This document shows positions 18,524 to 26,280 of a stretch of 64,000 nt of DNA, in pieces. The notes below the pieces were generated by a model, which worked only from the letters and a program-made list of their open reading frames with translations, was not told where the DNA came from and searched no databases. The position numbers were made by a program, and so were the translations under genes. Each line of letters begins with the position of its first letter. Positions within the stretch are counted from its first letter, which is position 1. This stretch comes from Candidatus Nitronereus thalassa (lineage in GTDB: Bacteria; Nitrospirota; Nitrospiria; Nitrospirales; UBA8639), in NCBI RefSeq assembly GCF_032191465.1, contig NZ_JAQOUE010000002.1, positions 248,001 to 312,000 of the forward strand. The letters run 5' to 3'.

Positions 18524-19111
18524 CTAGTGTTCCTTTCGCCAGAGACTTACGCATGGTGGACCGTTCCAATCGGTAATTGGATCGGGAAAGGTACATTGTG
18601 CAACCAGATTCAGACCAGAAGCCACCATAAACTGACAAGCCTTGACCCCTCCCCTTTCTCCACGATTGACCATAAACACAAAACCATTGACCTTGAGCAC
18701 TCGCGCCATGGTCTGAGCCAATAGTTCTGGGCGGTATACCTTTAGGGGCAATCGCCATCGAACCAAAGCGTTCGGTTCAAAAAATGGATAGAAACAGGTG
18801 ATGCCGTCCACCTCTCCATCGAAATCACAAAAATCCATGACTCGGTATTGAGTATTCGGCATATCTTGAATATAGGCCATGGCGTAATCAAAACGGCTGT
18901 GCCCATCCTGATAAATCCGATAGCCTTCCAGCTCTATTCCTACCAATGCCTTTGGTTGAAAAAATGCGTGCAAGACAGAAGCATAATAAAAGTTCTGGGA
19001 TCCCACATCCACGATATGGGCACCAGGGGAAACTTTCCATGGAAAATTTTGGAAAGCCCGATCCAATAAATCTAAATACAGATAATTAGTCAGTGCGAGG
19101 GATTGTCGCAA
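18524..19111 (-). CDS. SAM-dependent methyltransferase-like protein, start uncertain
   Basis: 195 residues from the first permitted start, TTG at 19111. A class I methyltransferase core is visible: motif I AHIVDVGSQNFYYASVL (32-48), acidic strand-2 end VGIELEG, and VMDFCDFDGEVDGITCFYPF as the motif for strand 4. The open frame continues 73 codons upstream to 19330 with protein-like sequence (PFLRLFSLYNRFWFEIQRT) but no ATG, GTG or TTG. The codon right after an upstream stop is ATA, where ATG would be expected. Either the true start was mutated or a rare start is used. Substrate unknown; it adjoins a truncated gene. Confidence 0.6.
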   Translation of the reverse strand: MRQSLALTNYLYLDLLDRAFQNFPWKVSPGAHIVDVGSQNFYYASVLHAFFQPKALVGIELEGYRIYQDGHSRFDYAMAYIQDMPNTQYRVMDFCDFDGEVDGITCFYPFFEPNALVRWRLPLKVYRPELLAQTMARVLKVNGFVFMVNRGERGGVKACQFMVASGLNLVAQCTFPDPITDWNGPPCVSLWRKEH

Positions 19112-19330
19112 TTGGCCTTCAAAGGATACTTGGTAGGTCGATTGAAGCTGATCAATACGGTTGATTTTTTGGGAAGTCAGGTTTTGAAGAGTACCGGCAA
19201 CCGGTTCCTCAAAGTGGGGTTTGGACCACTTTACGGTTCGCTGGATTTCGAACCAAAATCGATTATAGAGGGAAAAGAGTCGTAGGAAGGGAGAAATAAT
19301 AAGGATGTCTCTCGCCCAAGGGAGAGTTAT

Positions 19331-19489
19331 TTACGACATGATCCAGAGTTCCAGATCCCCTGGGACCGGTTCGGGAACAATAGGATGAAAGCCCAAATAA
19401 GGTTGTAGGTGATGCGCCTTAGAGGAGAAACTTCGAACCAACTGTTCCAGATATTGGAAGAGTGGAACACCATTCTCCAAGGCACACCG
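19331..19489 (-). pseudogene. C-terminal remnant of a truncated gene
   Basis: Minus strand, 52 codons ending in TAA at 19331-19333. The translation (GVPLFQYLEQLVRSF, then LQPYLGFHPIVPEP, then GDLELWIMS) reads like the C-terminus of a normal protein. An in-frame stop at 19490-19492 closes it upstream and no good start exists. It ends directly at the presumed start of the methyltransferase frame, as two genes of an operon would. The upstream part was probably lost when the toxin-antitoxin segment arrived. Family unknown. Confidence 0.5.
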
Positions 19490-19609
19490 TTAGAACTTAG
19501 CCTATCGCCGTAAGTACCTTAAAACAAGCCGGGTTGTTATCTTTCGAGCCCTTCTACATATTTTGCAATATTTGTAAAAGTCTGGGCCAAGATGCAGCCA
19601 TTATTTATA

Positions 19610-19637
19610 TTGACATTTGTATAGACAAATGTATATT
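19610..19637 (+). promoter_or_regulatory. brnTA promoter
   Basis: TTGACA at 19610-19615 and TATATT at 19632-19637, spaced 16 bases, just before the toxin gene. The operator palindrome fills the spacer. Confidence 0.7.
19613..19632. promoter_or_regulatory. palindromic operator in the brnTA promoter
   Basis: ACATTTGT-ATAG-ACAAATGT is a perfect inverted repeat with 8-base arms, placed between the -35 and -10 boxes. BrnA antitoxins and BrnTA complexes repress their own promoter, so this is the expected binding site. Confidence 0.7.
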
Positions 19638-19645
19638 TTATTGCT

Positions 19646-19963
19646 ATGATAAAAATACAAGTTAACGGCTTTGATTGGGATGAGGGAAATCGGGAGAAAG
19701 GCCAAAAGCATGGCCTGTCGCAGAAGGAGATTGAATATTTCTTTCAACAAAAAGAGGTTTTCGTTACCCCCGACCCCAAACATTCCGATGACGAAGAGCG
19801 TTATCTGGCGATTGGACGCTCGAAAAAACAAAAGCCGATGTTTATAGTGTTTACCCTGCGGGAGATGAATGGAGAGAGTTTAATCCGACCCATTAGCGCC
19901 CGTTATATGCATGAGAAAGAGGCGAAGAGATATGAAGAAGAAAGTGCCAAAATTCAAAAATGA
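19646..19963 (+). CDS. brnT: BrnT-family ribonuclease toxin
   Basis: 105 residues with the BrnT pattern: FDWDEGNREK then KHGLS near the N-terminus, DPKHSDDEERYLAIGRSK in the middle, FTLRE and IRPISARYMHEKEAKRYEEE at the end. BrnT is a small RelE-fold RNase that blocks translation when freed from BrnA; the conserved Arg and His residues of the active region are present. Toxin first, antitoxin second is the usual order. It overlaps brnA by about 30 bases. A+T-rich sequence and the position near a tRNA 3' end suggest acquisition. Confidence 0.88.
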   Translation: MIKIQVNGFDWDEGNREKGQKHGLSQKEIEYFFQQKEVFVTPDPKHSDDEERYLAIGRSKKQKPMFIVFTLREMNGESLIRPISARYMHEKEAKRYEEESAKIQK

Positions 19964-20183
19964 TAAGGAAGCGGAAAAGTTCCTGGACCAGGATTTAACG
20001 GATTACATTAATCTGAAGAATTTTACATCGGTCAATTTTGAGATGCTTCCGAAGGACAAGCAGGTCAATCTACGGTTTTCAGAGCAACTCTTGTCGGCGG
20101 TTCGGCAAAAGGCAGATGAAGAAGGGATTTCCTACCAAAAATATATACGCAAGGCTGTTGAGGAATCTCTTGCCTCGCAGTAA
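19932..20183 (+). CDS. brnA: BrnA-family antitoxin (ribbon-helix-helix)
   Basis: About 83 residues from ATG at 19932; an upstream in-frame start at 19911 is possible. The C-terminal half is a ribbon-helix-helix DNA-binding unit: strand QVNLRFSEQLLSAV, helix RQKADEEG, helix SYQKYIRKAVEESL. The Lys-rich N-terminus (MKKKVPKFKND) should be the arm that wraps the toxin. It neutralises BrnT and represses the operon through the palindrome at 19613-19632. Confidence 0.87.
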   Translation: MKKKVPKFKNDKEAEKFLDQDLTDYINLKNFTSVNFEMLPKDKQVNLRFSEQLLSAVRQKADEEGISYQKYIRKAVEESLASQ

Positions 20184-20225
20184 GAGCATTAAGCCTATTT
20201 TACAATTTCCTTAATATAGTGGGGT

Positions 20226-20417
20226 TTAAAGAAGATTTAGCTTACCTGCTTGAATCAAGTGCCTGTCTGTGCATTGTTGCACCGGATGGAGGCCCCAAGC
20301 CTGATCAACAAAACTTTCCATTATTAACCATACGTCTTTTATAAGCTGAACTTTCTTATCTTCAGTCAAATCATATTCATCCAGATAGGGCATGTATTTT
20401 TCAATGTCAGGTTTCAA
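20226..20417 (-). CDS. small acidic protein of a mobile-element-associated type
   Basis: 63 residues from ATG at 20417. The first 45 residues (KYMPYLDEYDLTEDKKVQLI, then WLIMESFVDQAWG) form two acidic amphipathic helices. From memory, similar proteins of about 60-90 residues occur beside recombinases and other mobile genes in many bacteria; I cannot confirm this here. The C-terminal sequence after HPVQQCTD may be altered. It supports the idea that 19.5-20.6 kb is a small acquired segment. Confidence 0.5.
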   Translation of the reverse strand: MKPDIEKYMPYLDEYDLTEDKKVQLIKDVWLIMESFVDQAWGLHPVQQCTDRHLIQAGKLNLL

Positions 20418-20577
20418 ATATGTATTTCCTTGGATTAACGCTCTAGATTATATCGAAAATTAGCTTCGAGGAATTGAACCAAAAAAAGTGTCTAAATTCG
20501 GCATTATAGCCAGTTATCCTTTTGCAGCCCACAATAGGCCAGAAAAAAATCCCTATAAAAATCAATCTGTTATATGA

Positions 20578-20664
20578 TGGTGCGGGAGACGGGAATTGAA
20601 CCCGTATGCCCTTGCGGGCGCAGGATTTTAAGTCCTGTGCGTCTGCCGATTCCGCCACTCCCGC
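20578..20664 (-). tRNA. tRNA-Leu(UAA)
   Basis: The minus strand folds as an 87-base class II tRNA with CCA encoded. Acceptor arms are GCGGGAG and CTCCCGC, the anticodon stem CAGGA/TCCTG encloses CTTAAAA with anticodon TAA, and the long variable arm GCCCGCAAGGGC and T arm GGGTTCAATTCCC are present. The acquired-looking segment with brnTA lies directly beyond its 3' end. Confidence 0.97.
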
Positions 20665-20755
20665 ATAGCGGGCGTCACTTTACCATCGCGGTCACGGACA
20701 GGCAAGAAAGGATGGCTTAAGGTCAAGGGCTTTTGAAGAACGATCGATAGACAGG

Positions 20756-20794
20756 GAATAAAAAGAGGGCAGCATGTTTCCACGCTGCCCTCTT
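20756..20794 (-). terminator. intrinsic terminator of pal
   Basis: On the minus strand, arms AAGAGGGCAGC and GCTGCCCTCTT (11 perfect base pairs) with a 10-base loop are followed by TTTTTATT. It lies about 30 bases after the pal stop. Confidence 0.85.
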
Positions 20795-20821
20795 CATAAA
20801 GAAAACCGAATCTACCATGTA

Positions 20822-21742
20822 TTATTGATGAAGTTGCATATGTCCTCGGCGATTCAACTGATAACATTGTTCATCGTTTCCATAGCAAAACGGACGCTCT
20901 TTGCCATAGGAAATTACTTGAATTTTATGAGATTCTACACCCAGATCCACGAGATAAGCGCGAACGGCTTCAGCACGTTTTTTCCCGAGTACCACGTTGT
21001 AGTCCCGAGTTCCTCGTTGATCACAATGGCCTTCGACAGTCAAACTGCGGGCTTGGTTTTGACTAATCCAGTCCGCATCATGGGCCAAGGCTTGTCGTCC
21101 CTCTTGGGAAATTCTCCAGCTATCCAATTCAAAAAACACATCTTGGAGTTCTACCTGGACCCGAGTATGCTGGTCCCCGAAATTCCTCTGGCCTTGGCCA
21201 AAAGATTGAGAACCATAGCCATTCCCTTGGTCATTCGGTTGGGAACCGAAACCATACTGCCCGCCTTGGCCAAATCCTTGGGACCGCGCATCTGCAATAT
21301 TGTCATAATCCTCTTGGATAAATTCATTGGCCATACTGCCTTCTGAAGAGTTCCATCCGCTTCCATACTCCTGCAAGTTAGCCAGAGGACCGGAAATCGC
21401 CTGGGATCCTGAATTGCTTTCATCATCGCCATAACCGGAAGACCCTCCCGACGCCCAATTTTGTGAGCCAGATCCTCCCCCATTTTGCTGAGCCCAATTT
21501 TGTGAGCCATTGCCCCCGGCTCCACCTTGCTGTCCCCAAGAGTATTGGGATGACGAAGAAACGCTGCCTTGTCCATATGGGTTACCTGCACCATACTGGC
21601 CATCGGCATACTGAGATCCCTGTTCAAAGGTTTCGGAATCCGCAGTAACGTTTACCGACTTTTGACTACATCCTTGCCCCAGCAGCAATGCCAGTCCCGC
21701 AAGACCAACAATTTTCATAATTTCTCGACTGGTTGCCATCAT
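20822..21742 (-). CDS. pal: peptidoglycan-associated OmpA-family lipoprotein (Pal) with long Gly/Ser/Gln linker
   Basis: 306 residues. The ATG at 21742 follows a strong AGGAGG; an upstream frame start is not needed. The lipobox LGQGC gives Cys25 as the lipidated residue. Residues about 50-195 are a low-complexity Gly/Ser/Gln/Asn region including repeated GSQNWA units. The OmpA-like domain (about 200-306) binds peptidoglycan: FFELDSWRI, then VEGHCDQRGTRDYNVVLGKKRA and RRGHMQL. Pal tethers the outer membrane to the wall with the Tol complex. Standard Pal is about 170 residues, so the linker is exceptional. No tol genes adjoin it. Confidence 0.88.
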   Translation of the reverse strand: MMATSREIMKIVGLAGLALLLGQGCSQKSVNVTADSETFEQGSQYADGQYGAGNPYGQGSVSSSSQYSWGQQGGAGGNGSQNWAQQNGGGSGSQNWASGGSSGYGDDESNSGSQAISGPLANLQEYGSGWNSSEGSMANEFIQEDYDNIADARSQGFGQGGQYGFGSQPNDQGNGYGSQSFGQGQRNFGDQHTRVQVELQDVFFELDSWRISQEGRQALAHDADWISQNQARSLTVEGHCDQRGTRDYNVVLGKKRAEAVRAYLVDLGVESHKIQVISYGKERPFCYGNDEQCYQLNRRGHMQLHQ

Positions 21743-22233
21743 ACTACCTCCTTGTTTGTCCGCGAGGCCTTCCCATGGACCTCCTGTATTTAATACGAGC
21801 CCTGTCTTCTTCATCATTAAAAACAAAAATTAAGAATTTTCACCTAAGATATTTAACTCGGCATTGAGTACATGCCACTTTGTCCATTTTGACTAACCAA
21901 TTGTGGTGATGTATCGGAAATGGTCAAAAAAACTTGAGTTTAAATAAGGAGTTATGAAATGTAAGAAATAGTGGGTAAATATTGCAGTAAGTAGAAAAAT
22001 CTAGCTAGATTATTTGTTGACTAGTAAAATGTAGCGCACGGGAGCAACGGTGAAGAATCGACCAAGACTAGCGAAAAAACCTGCACACGTCTCAAACGAA
22101 ATATTAATTTTCTTCGAATAGGGAAGAAGAAAAATTGGAGAGAAATCGATAATTCCCAAAATTTCCCAGTTCATCCAAAAGTAATAAGGGGTAAAAAGGG
22201 GGGGACCCTTCTCTCAATAGGAAAATATGGGAT
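21743..22233. other. 491-base A+T-rich intergenic region
   Basis: No gene supported. It must hold the promoter of pal (minus strand) and the 3' end of the epimerase transcript. A five-codon ORF with AAGGA upstream at 21954 was noted and not accepted. Confidence 0.5.
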
Positions 22234-23256
22234 TTAAGATGGGGAAAGGATCGTCTTCTGGTACCAATCCCAGAATTGGCGAACTCCTTGGCCAACCGAT
22301 AACTTCGGGTCATACCCTAATAAATCGCGCGCCTTGGTAATATCAGCAAATGTGTAGGCGATATCAGCATCAACCATTGGGGTGGGAATTAAATGAGCAG
22401 GTTTGCCAGCCAACTCCTCGATAGTCTTGACAAATTCAGCCAACAGGACAGGCTCACCACGGCCAAGATTGATGATCTCATACCCAAGCGGTCGATCCAC
22501 GGCTCCAACAATACCCTGCACAATATCCGTGACATAGGTCCAATCACGATGCATTTGCCCCGAATTGTAGAGGGGAACCTCCCGTCCAGTAAAAATATTG
22601 TCTAACACCTTGTAGGCCATCATGTCCGGACGACCCCGAGGACCATAGACCGTAAAAAATCGTAAGGCCGTAAACGGTAAGCCATAGAGATAATGATAGG
22701 AATATCCCAACAACTCGCCCGCTCGCTTACTTGCAGCATAGGGAGCCAAGGGCTTATCAGAGGGATCATTTTCAACAAAGGGAATCTGCTTGGTATTGCC
22801 ATAAGCCGAGGAGGTTGAGGCAAACACAAAAGTCGGCAAGGAGTCAGGCTTCTTTTGTCCGATCGCCTTTCCACCAAACCGTCCGACCGATGCCTCGACA
22901 AGGTTTAACGTTCCGGTCACATTCACATCATAGTAAATATGGGGATTTTCAATTGACACCCGAACACCTGCCATAGCGGCAAGATGGACAACCGCATCAA
23001 AGGAATGAGCAGAAAATAATTCAGCAACAAGATTCTGATCCCGAATATCCCCCTCCACGAAGGTAAAACCATCACCCTGCCCAGTGTGAGCTAGAGCTTG
23101 CCGGACCTCTTCTAGATTGGCACGTTTTCTGGCAGGATCGTAATAATCATTCAGGTTATCCAAGCCAACGACTCGGTCCCCCCGAGACGCGAGGATTTGT
23201 GAAGCATTGCTTCCAATAAAACCTGCGGCCCCCGTGACTAAAATGGTCTTGCTCAA
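22234..23256 (-). CDS. UDP-glucuronate 4-epimerase-like NAD-dependent epimerase
   Basis: 340 residues, an extended short-chain dehydrogenase. The NAD-binding Rossmann motif is GAAGFIG at 9-15. The catalytic triad is Ser149, Tyr173 and Lys177 (YAASK). NLNDYYDPARKRANLE near 35-50 and the FFTVYGPRGRPDMM segment are typical of UDP-glucuronate 4-epimerases that supply UDP-galacturonate for lipopolysaccharide or capsule. Related UDP-sugar epimerases cannot be excluded. It is monocistronic here. Confidence 0.88.
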   Translation of the reverse strand: MSKTILVTGAAGFIGSNASQILASRGDRVVGLDNLNDYYDPARKRANLEEVRQALAHTGQGDGFTFVEGDIRDQNLVAELFSAHSFDAVVHLAAMAGVRVSIENPHIYYDVNVTGTLNLVEASVGRFGGKAIGQKKPDSLPTFVFASTSSAYGNTKQIPFVENDPSDKPLAPYAASKRAGELLGYSYHYLYGLPFTALRFFTVYGPRGRPDMMAYKVLDNIFTGREVPLYNSGQMHRDWTYVTDIVQGIVGAVDRPLGYEIINLGRGEPVLLAEFVKTIEELAGKPAHLIPTPMVDADIAYTFADITKARDLLGYDPKLSVGQGVRQFWDWYQKTILSPS

Positions 23257-23460
23257 TGGAATCTCCCTTTTGTGGTCAAAGCTAGGTTGAAGCTCGTATG
23301 TCTTGGATCACCAGCAATAAGCAGGCGGAATGTTTTTGCGTAATGATCTTCCATCGGAGAATAAAAGTGAAGCCTTAAATACTGAAACCTGAGCCATCTG
23401 CCTCAGATATTGAGCCATTCGTCCACCACTGATAGAATACCCTCATTCTCACATTCCATT

Positions 23461-23757
23461 ATGGCAACCTTTCCCTCTACAGAAGTTGACGAAATCATCG
23501 AAGAAGGCACGGACCTCGGAACCGGGAAGGACTTTGAGGCCGAAGTTATCGTCTATAACTGCGACTGTCATACCTATCAGCAGGTCATCGACCTATTCTG
23601 TCGCTTTATCCCTGGAATGAATTCGTCAAAAGCCTTCGAACTTGCCTGGCGCATTGATCATGAGGGGAGCGCCCAAGTCTACAAAGGCTCGAAAAAGGCT
23701 GCAGATAATATTGCAGCAAAACTGGCAGGTGGTGGCCTCAAAGTAGAAGTTCGCTAA
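23461..23757 (+). CDS. clpS: ClpS-like N-degron adaptor
   Basis: 98 residues from ATG at 23461; an in-frame ATG at 23410 would add 17 residues unlike ClpS. The folded part (about 27-98) matches ClpS, which passes N-end-rule substrates to ClpAP. The substrate pocket motif is VYNCDCHTY at 31-39. Asn33 is kept, but the Asp that follows in E. coli is Cys34. The pocket His is present as His67 (RIDHEG). The N-terminal tail that controls ClpA is short and acidic. Substrate preference may therefore differ. No clpA or clpC lies nearby. Confidence 0.75.
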   Translation: MATFPSTEVDEIIEEGTDLGTGKDFEAEVIVYNCDCHTYQQVIDLFCRFIPGMNSSKAFELAWRIDHEGSAQVYKGSKKAADNIAAKLAGGGLKVEVR

Positions 23758-23803
23758 CTTCCACAATCGTTACCTTCCACCACGACATTTCACAATCCCG
23801 GGA

Positions 23804-24484
23804 TTATTTATGTTTGGCGATAGCCCTAGCCTTGGTTTTTTGCTTGGGTTTGGTTTTGGATTTAGATTTTGGTTTAACCTTCGAGGATAATTTTGGCGTA
23901 GACTTTTTAACCGGTTTTACTTTGGCGCGAGACGTTGAGGCAGATTTGGGTTTCGCTTTGGGTTGAGTCTTAGTTTTAGCCTTGGAAGTACTTTTTGTAA
24001 GCCGGGCACCTGACATGGAAGACTTTTTCGCCTGACTCTTGAGTATTGGTTTCCGGGTTTTCCCCTTTGACGCGGGTTTAGCCTTAGATTTCGATGGAGA
24101 AGTGCTTCCAGCAACCTTTTTAGATTTAGCAGGAGTTTGTTTCGATGCGGTCTTTTGACCCTGAACTTTTTTCAAGGAGACCGACTTTGAACCCTTCAAA
24201 GATTTAGATTGAATAGAGGGGGAAGTGTCAACAATGGGTGGTAAGGGTCTCGGGGCTGGCTTTCTGGCCGTCGGAAGCCCTTCCTTGTGCTTATGGGATG
24301 GCGGAGGGGGTGGCAATTTTCGAATTTTTATGGATTTCAGGCTATTCCCACTATACACCTTAACCTGATACAGCTCCATTAACTTGGAAACAGCATTTGC
24401 GTCACCCTTTCTCGCCAACGCCAGCAAATGCCGACGCTGGTTCATTTCCTCTTCTTCGGTATGCGATGTAACGCGCCTCTCCAT
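23804..24484 (-). CDS. histone H1-like Lys/Ser/Pro-rich protein
   Basis: Up to 226 residues; a second start 13 codons downstream (MNQRRH) is also possible. A small helical N-terminal region (HLLALARKGDANAVSKLMELY) precedes a basic tail of about 160 residues made of SK, KPK and KSKAK units, like eukaryotic H1 tails and bacterial AlgP/Hc1-type proteins. Such tails bind DNA non-specifically or polyanions. The repeats are imperfect but extensive, so slippage between strains is likely. Confidence 0.7.
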   Translation of the reverse strand: MERRVTSHTEEEEMNQRRHLLALARKGDANAVSKLMELYQVKVYSGNSLKSIKIRKLPPPPPSHKHKEGLPTARKPAPRPLPPIVDTSPSIQSKSLKGSKSVSLKKVQGQKTASKQTPAKSKKVAGSTSPSKSKAKPASKGKTRKPILKSQAKKSSMSGARLTKSTSKAKTKTQPKAKPKSASTSRAKVKPVKKSTPKLSSKVKPKSKSKTKPKQKTKARAIAKHK

Positions 24485-24589
24485 AATAATTGAGACATCC
24501 CCTGTGCTGGTGGAAAATAGCCGAAATCCGTTCGGCGTGCGGGAGAGTTTGGCGTAAAGTACACTGTTAGGAAAATATTTTCCAGCAGC

Positions 24590-24775
24590 TTATTTTTTGG
24601 CAAATACCGCCGCATCGCAAGAAAAGTATTTTATCTGCTTCAGAGGGATGATCATCACCTCTTGGGGCGTATCAATTTCCAAGACTTCCATATCATCACT
24701 GATGGTATGGCGGACGGCATTATTCACCATCACTTCCTGATTATCCGTAAAAACGACCTTCACCCAATACTGCAC
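24590..24775 (-). CDS. small hypothetical protein
   Basis: 61 residues from a GTG start with AAGGAG 6 bases upstream. Predicted all-beta: VKVVFTDNQEVMVNNAV, then MEVLEIDTPQEVMIIPLKQIKYF, similar in shape to Hfq/LSm- or SH3-sized barrels, though no specific motif is present. It is located between the H1-like gene and proC. Function unknown; the good ribosome-binding site makes it a likely real gene. Confidence 0.6.
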   Translation of the reverse strand: MQYWVKVVFTDNQEVMVNNAVRHTISDDMEVLEIDTPQEVMIIPLKQIKYFSCDAAVFAKK

Positions 24776-24840
24776 AACCTACTCCTTTCCCCAAATTTGA
24801 TGAGCCCTATTTTCCCCCACTCACCCGGGGGAGGACCTAT

Positions 24841-25716
24841 CTAGGTAGCCCGCTTGGCTCGACCAACGCCATTTTTTCGTGACGCTATATGCCTTGACTG
24901 GCCCAGTTTCCCTAACTTTCTAGAACGTAGGGTGGCGCTTTGCACCGCATTAATTACGGTCCCCCGAAGTTTTCCTTCTTCCAAACTATGTAACCCCGCA
25001 ATGGTCGTCCCTCCAGGAGACGCCACGCGGTCTTTCAAAGCCCCAGGGTGCTCACCACTTTCAAGGACCATCTTGGCCGCACCTAAAACCGTCTGGGCGG
25101 CTAATAACTGTGCAACTTCACGCGGCAAGCCCATTTTTACTCCACCATCGGCCAACGCCTCAATAAAAACATAAACATAGGCAGGCCCTCCACCACTAAG
25201 CCCCGTAATGGTATCAATGTGGGTTTCCTCGACCACCACGACCTTTCCGACCGCCTCAAAGATGGATTTTCCTATTTCAAGTTCCTGAGAAGATACACCT
25301 GGGCCCCCGGCCAATGCCGTGGCCCCCTCCAGCACAATGCTGGGGGTATTCGGCATGACCCGGATAATATGCTTGGTAGAACGAAGCTTAGATTGGATTC
25401 TTTCAATAGGCACACCAGCCGCCACAGATAATACCAAGGGATTTGATCGAGCAGGTAACTTCAACCCTACCACGACCTCATCAATAACCTGAGGCTTCAC
25501 CGCCAAAATTAGAATATCGCACCATTTAGCAGCCTGAGCATTGTCAGACCCAACACGAACCCCATATTGGGTTTTAAAATGCTTCAACCTCGACTCCGAA
25601 ACATCCGTGGCAAAAATTTGCGAGGGCTGAACCACTCGTTTCTTAAGCAATCCAGACACCAAGGCCTCGGCAATATTTCCGGCCCCGATAATGGCAATAT
25701 TGAGATTTTTCAGCAT
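24841..25716 (-). CDS. proC: pyrroline-5-carboxylate reductase
   Basis: Last step of proline synthesis. About 291 residues from ATG at 25716; earlier in-frame starts would only add a non-conserved tail. The nucleotide-binding motif IGAGNIA lies at about 10-16, followed by VKPQVIDEVV, VMPNTPSIVLEGATAL and the C-terminal helical dimer domain with GLSGGGPAYVYVFIEALADGG and DRVASPGGTTIAGL, the ProC signature. The C-terminus has an extra basic tail (SRKNGVGRAKRAT). It is a monocistronic housekeeping gene. Confidence 0.96.
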   Translation of the reverse strand: MLKNLNIAIIGAGNIAEALVSGLLKKRVVQPSQIFATDVSESRLKHFKTQYGVRVGSDNAQAAKWCDILILAVKPQVIDEVVVGLKLPARSNPLVLSVAAGVPIERIQSKLRSTKHIIRVMPNTPSIVLEGATALAGGPGVSSQELEIGKSIFEAVGKVVVVEETHIDTITGLSGGGPAYVYVFIEALADGGVKMGLPREVAQLLAAQTVLGAAKMVLESGEHPGALKDRVASPGGTTIAGLHSLEEGKLRGTVINAVQSATLRSRKLGKLGQSRHIASRKNGVGRAKRAT

Positions 25717-26280
25717 AACCGCGCGAGTATATCGTGTGCGGATTACCCATTCAACTAAAGAACCATCTCCAATTTGGCCCACAACTCATAATGCCCATGG
25801 AAAAAAATTCATTGCGATGAGAAAAGGAGTGGATAAGTTAAGAGGCCCGGCATGAATATTGCCCTATTCCTTCACTGACAGGACCTCATTTTTTCCAAAC
25901 AAAAACGATTGCCTGCCAACGGTTAGCCGGAAATTCAAAACCGGTTCCTGGGTAGAGGCTGACACTCCTTCTCCTGCAAAACCAAAAAACCCTCCCCAAC
26001 TCAGGCTTATCCCTATACATCTTCCTTTTTACCGTTTATCATGTTCTCGTGAAAAAGGAGTGCAGTGCCTTTTTCCGTCTAAAATTATTAGGAAGTTTTT
26101 GGCTATTTCCTCTGGAAAGTTTGTGTATTGTAAGATGTGATTAGAATGTTAAACAGCCTCAAAAGATTATGCCCATCCAATCCAGCCCCACGACTATTCC
26201 CGACTGTATTCTGTACTGCCGCAAACGTTGGCAGCCCGTCACCATACCATGGGACGACTATGGCCCCAAGGAGGCTCCTC
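25717..26280. other. 564-base intergenic region
   Basis: No gene supported. A short ORF at 25859-26140 lacks a ribosome-binding site and has a coding-unlike composition. It contains a hairpin at 26051-26075 and must carry the promoter of the exported HEAT-like gene. Confidence 0.45.
26051..26075. terminator. hairpin, possible terminator
   Basis: GAAAAAGG and CCTTTTTC form a perfect 8-base-pair stem with a 9-base loop. It reads T-rich on both strands. Its role is uncertain because neither adjacent gene ends close by. Confidence 0.3.

Noticed and set aside
21954-21971. Five-codon ORF with an AAGGA upstream
   Set aside because: Too short to judge; an A-rich region gives such sites by chance.
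23917-24114. Alternative frame in the Lys-rich gene
   Set aside because: The basic repeat keeps several frames open; only the frame with the helical head has a coherent start.
25859-26140. 93-codon plus-strand ORF in the intergenic region after proC
   Set aside because: No ribosome-binding site, no domain-like pattern and frequent Pro/Phe/Cys typical of non-coding frames.
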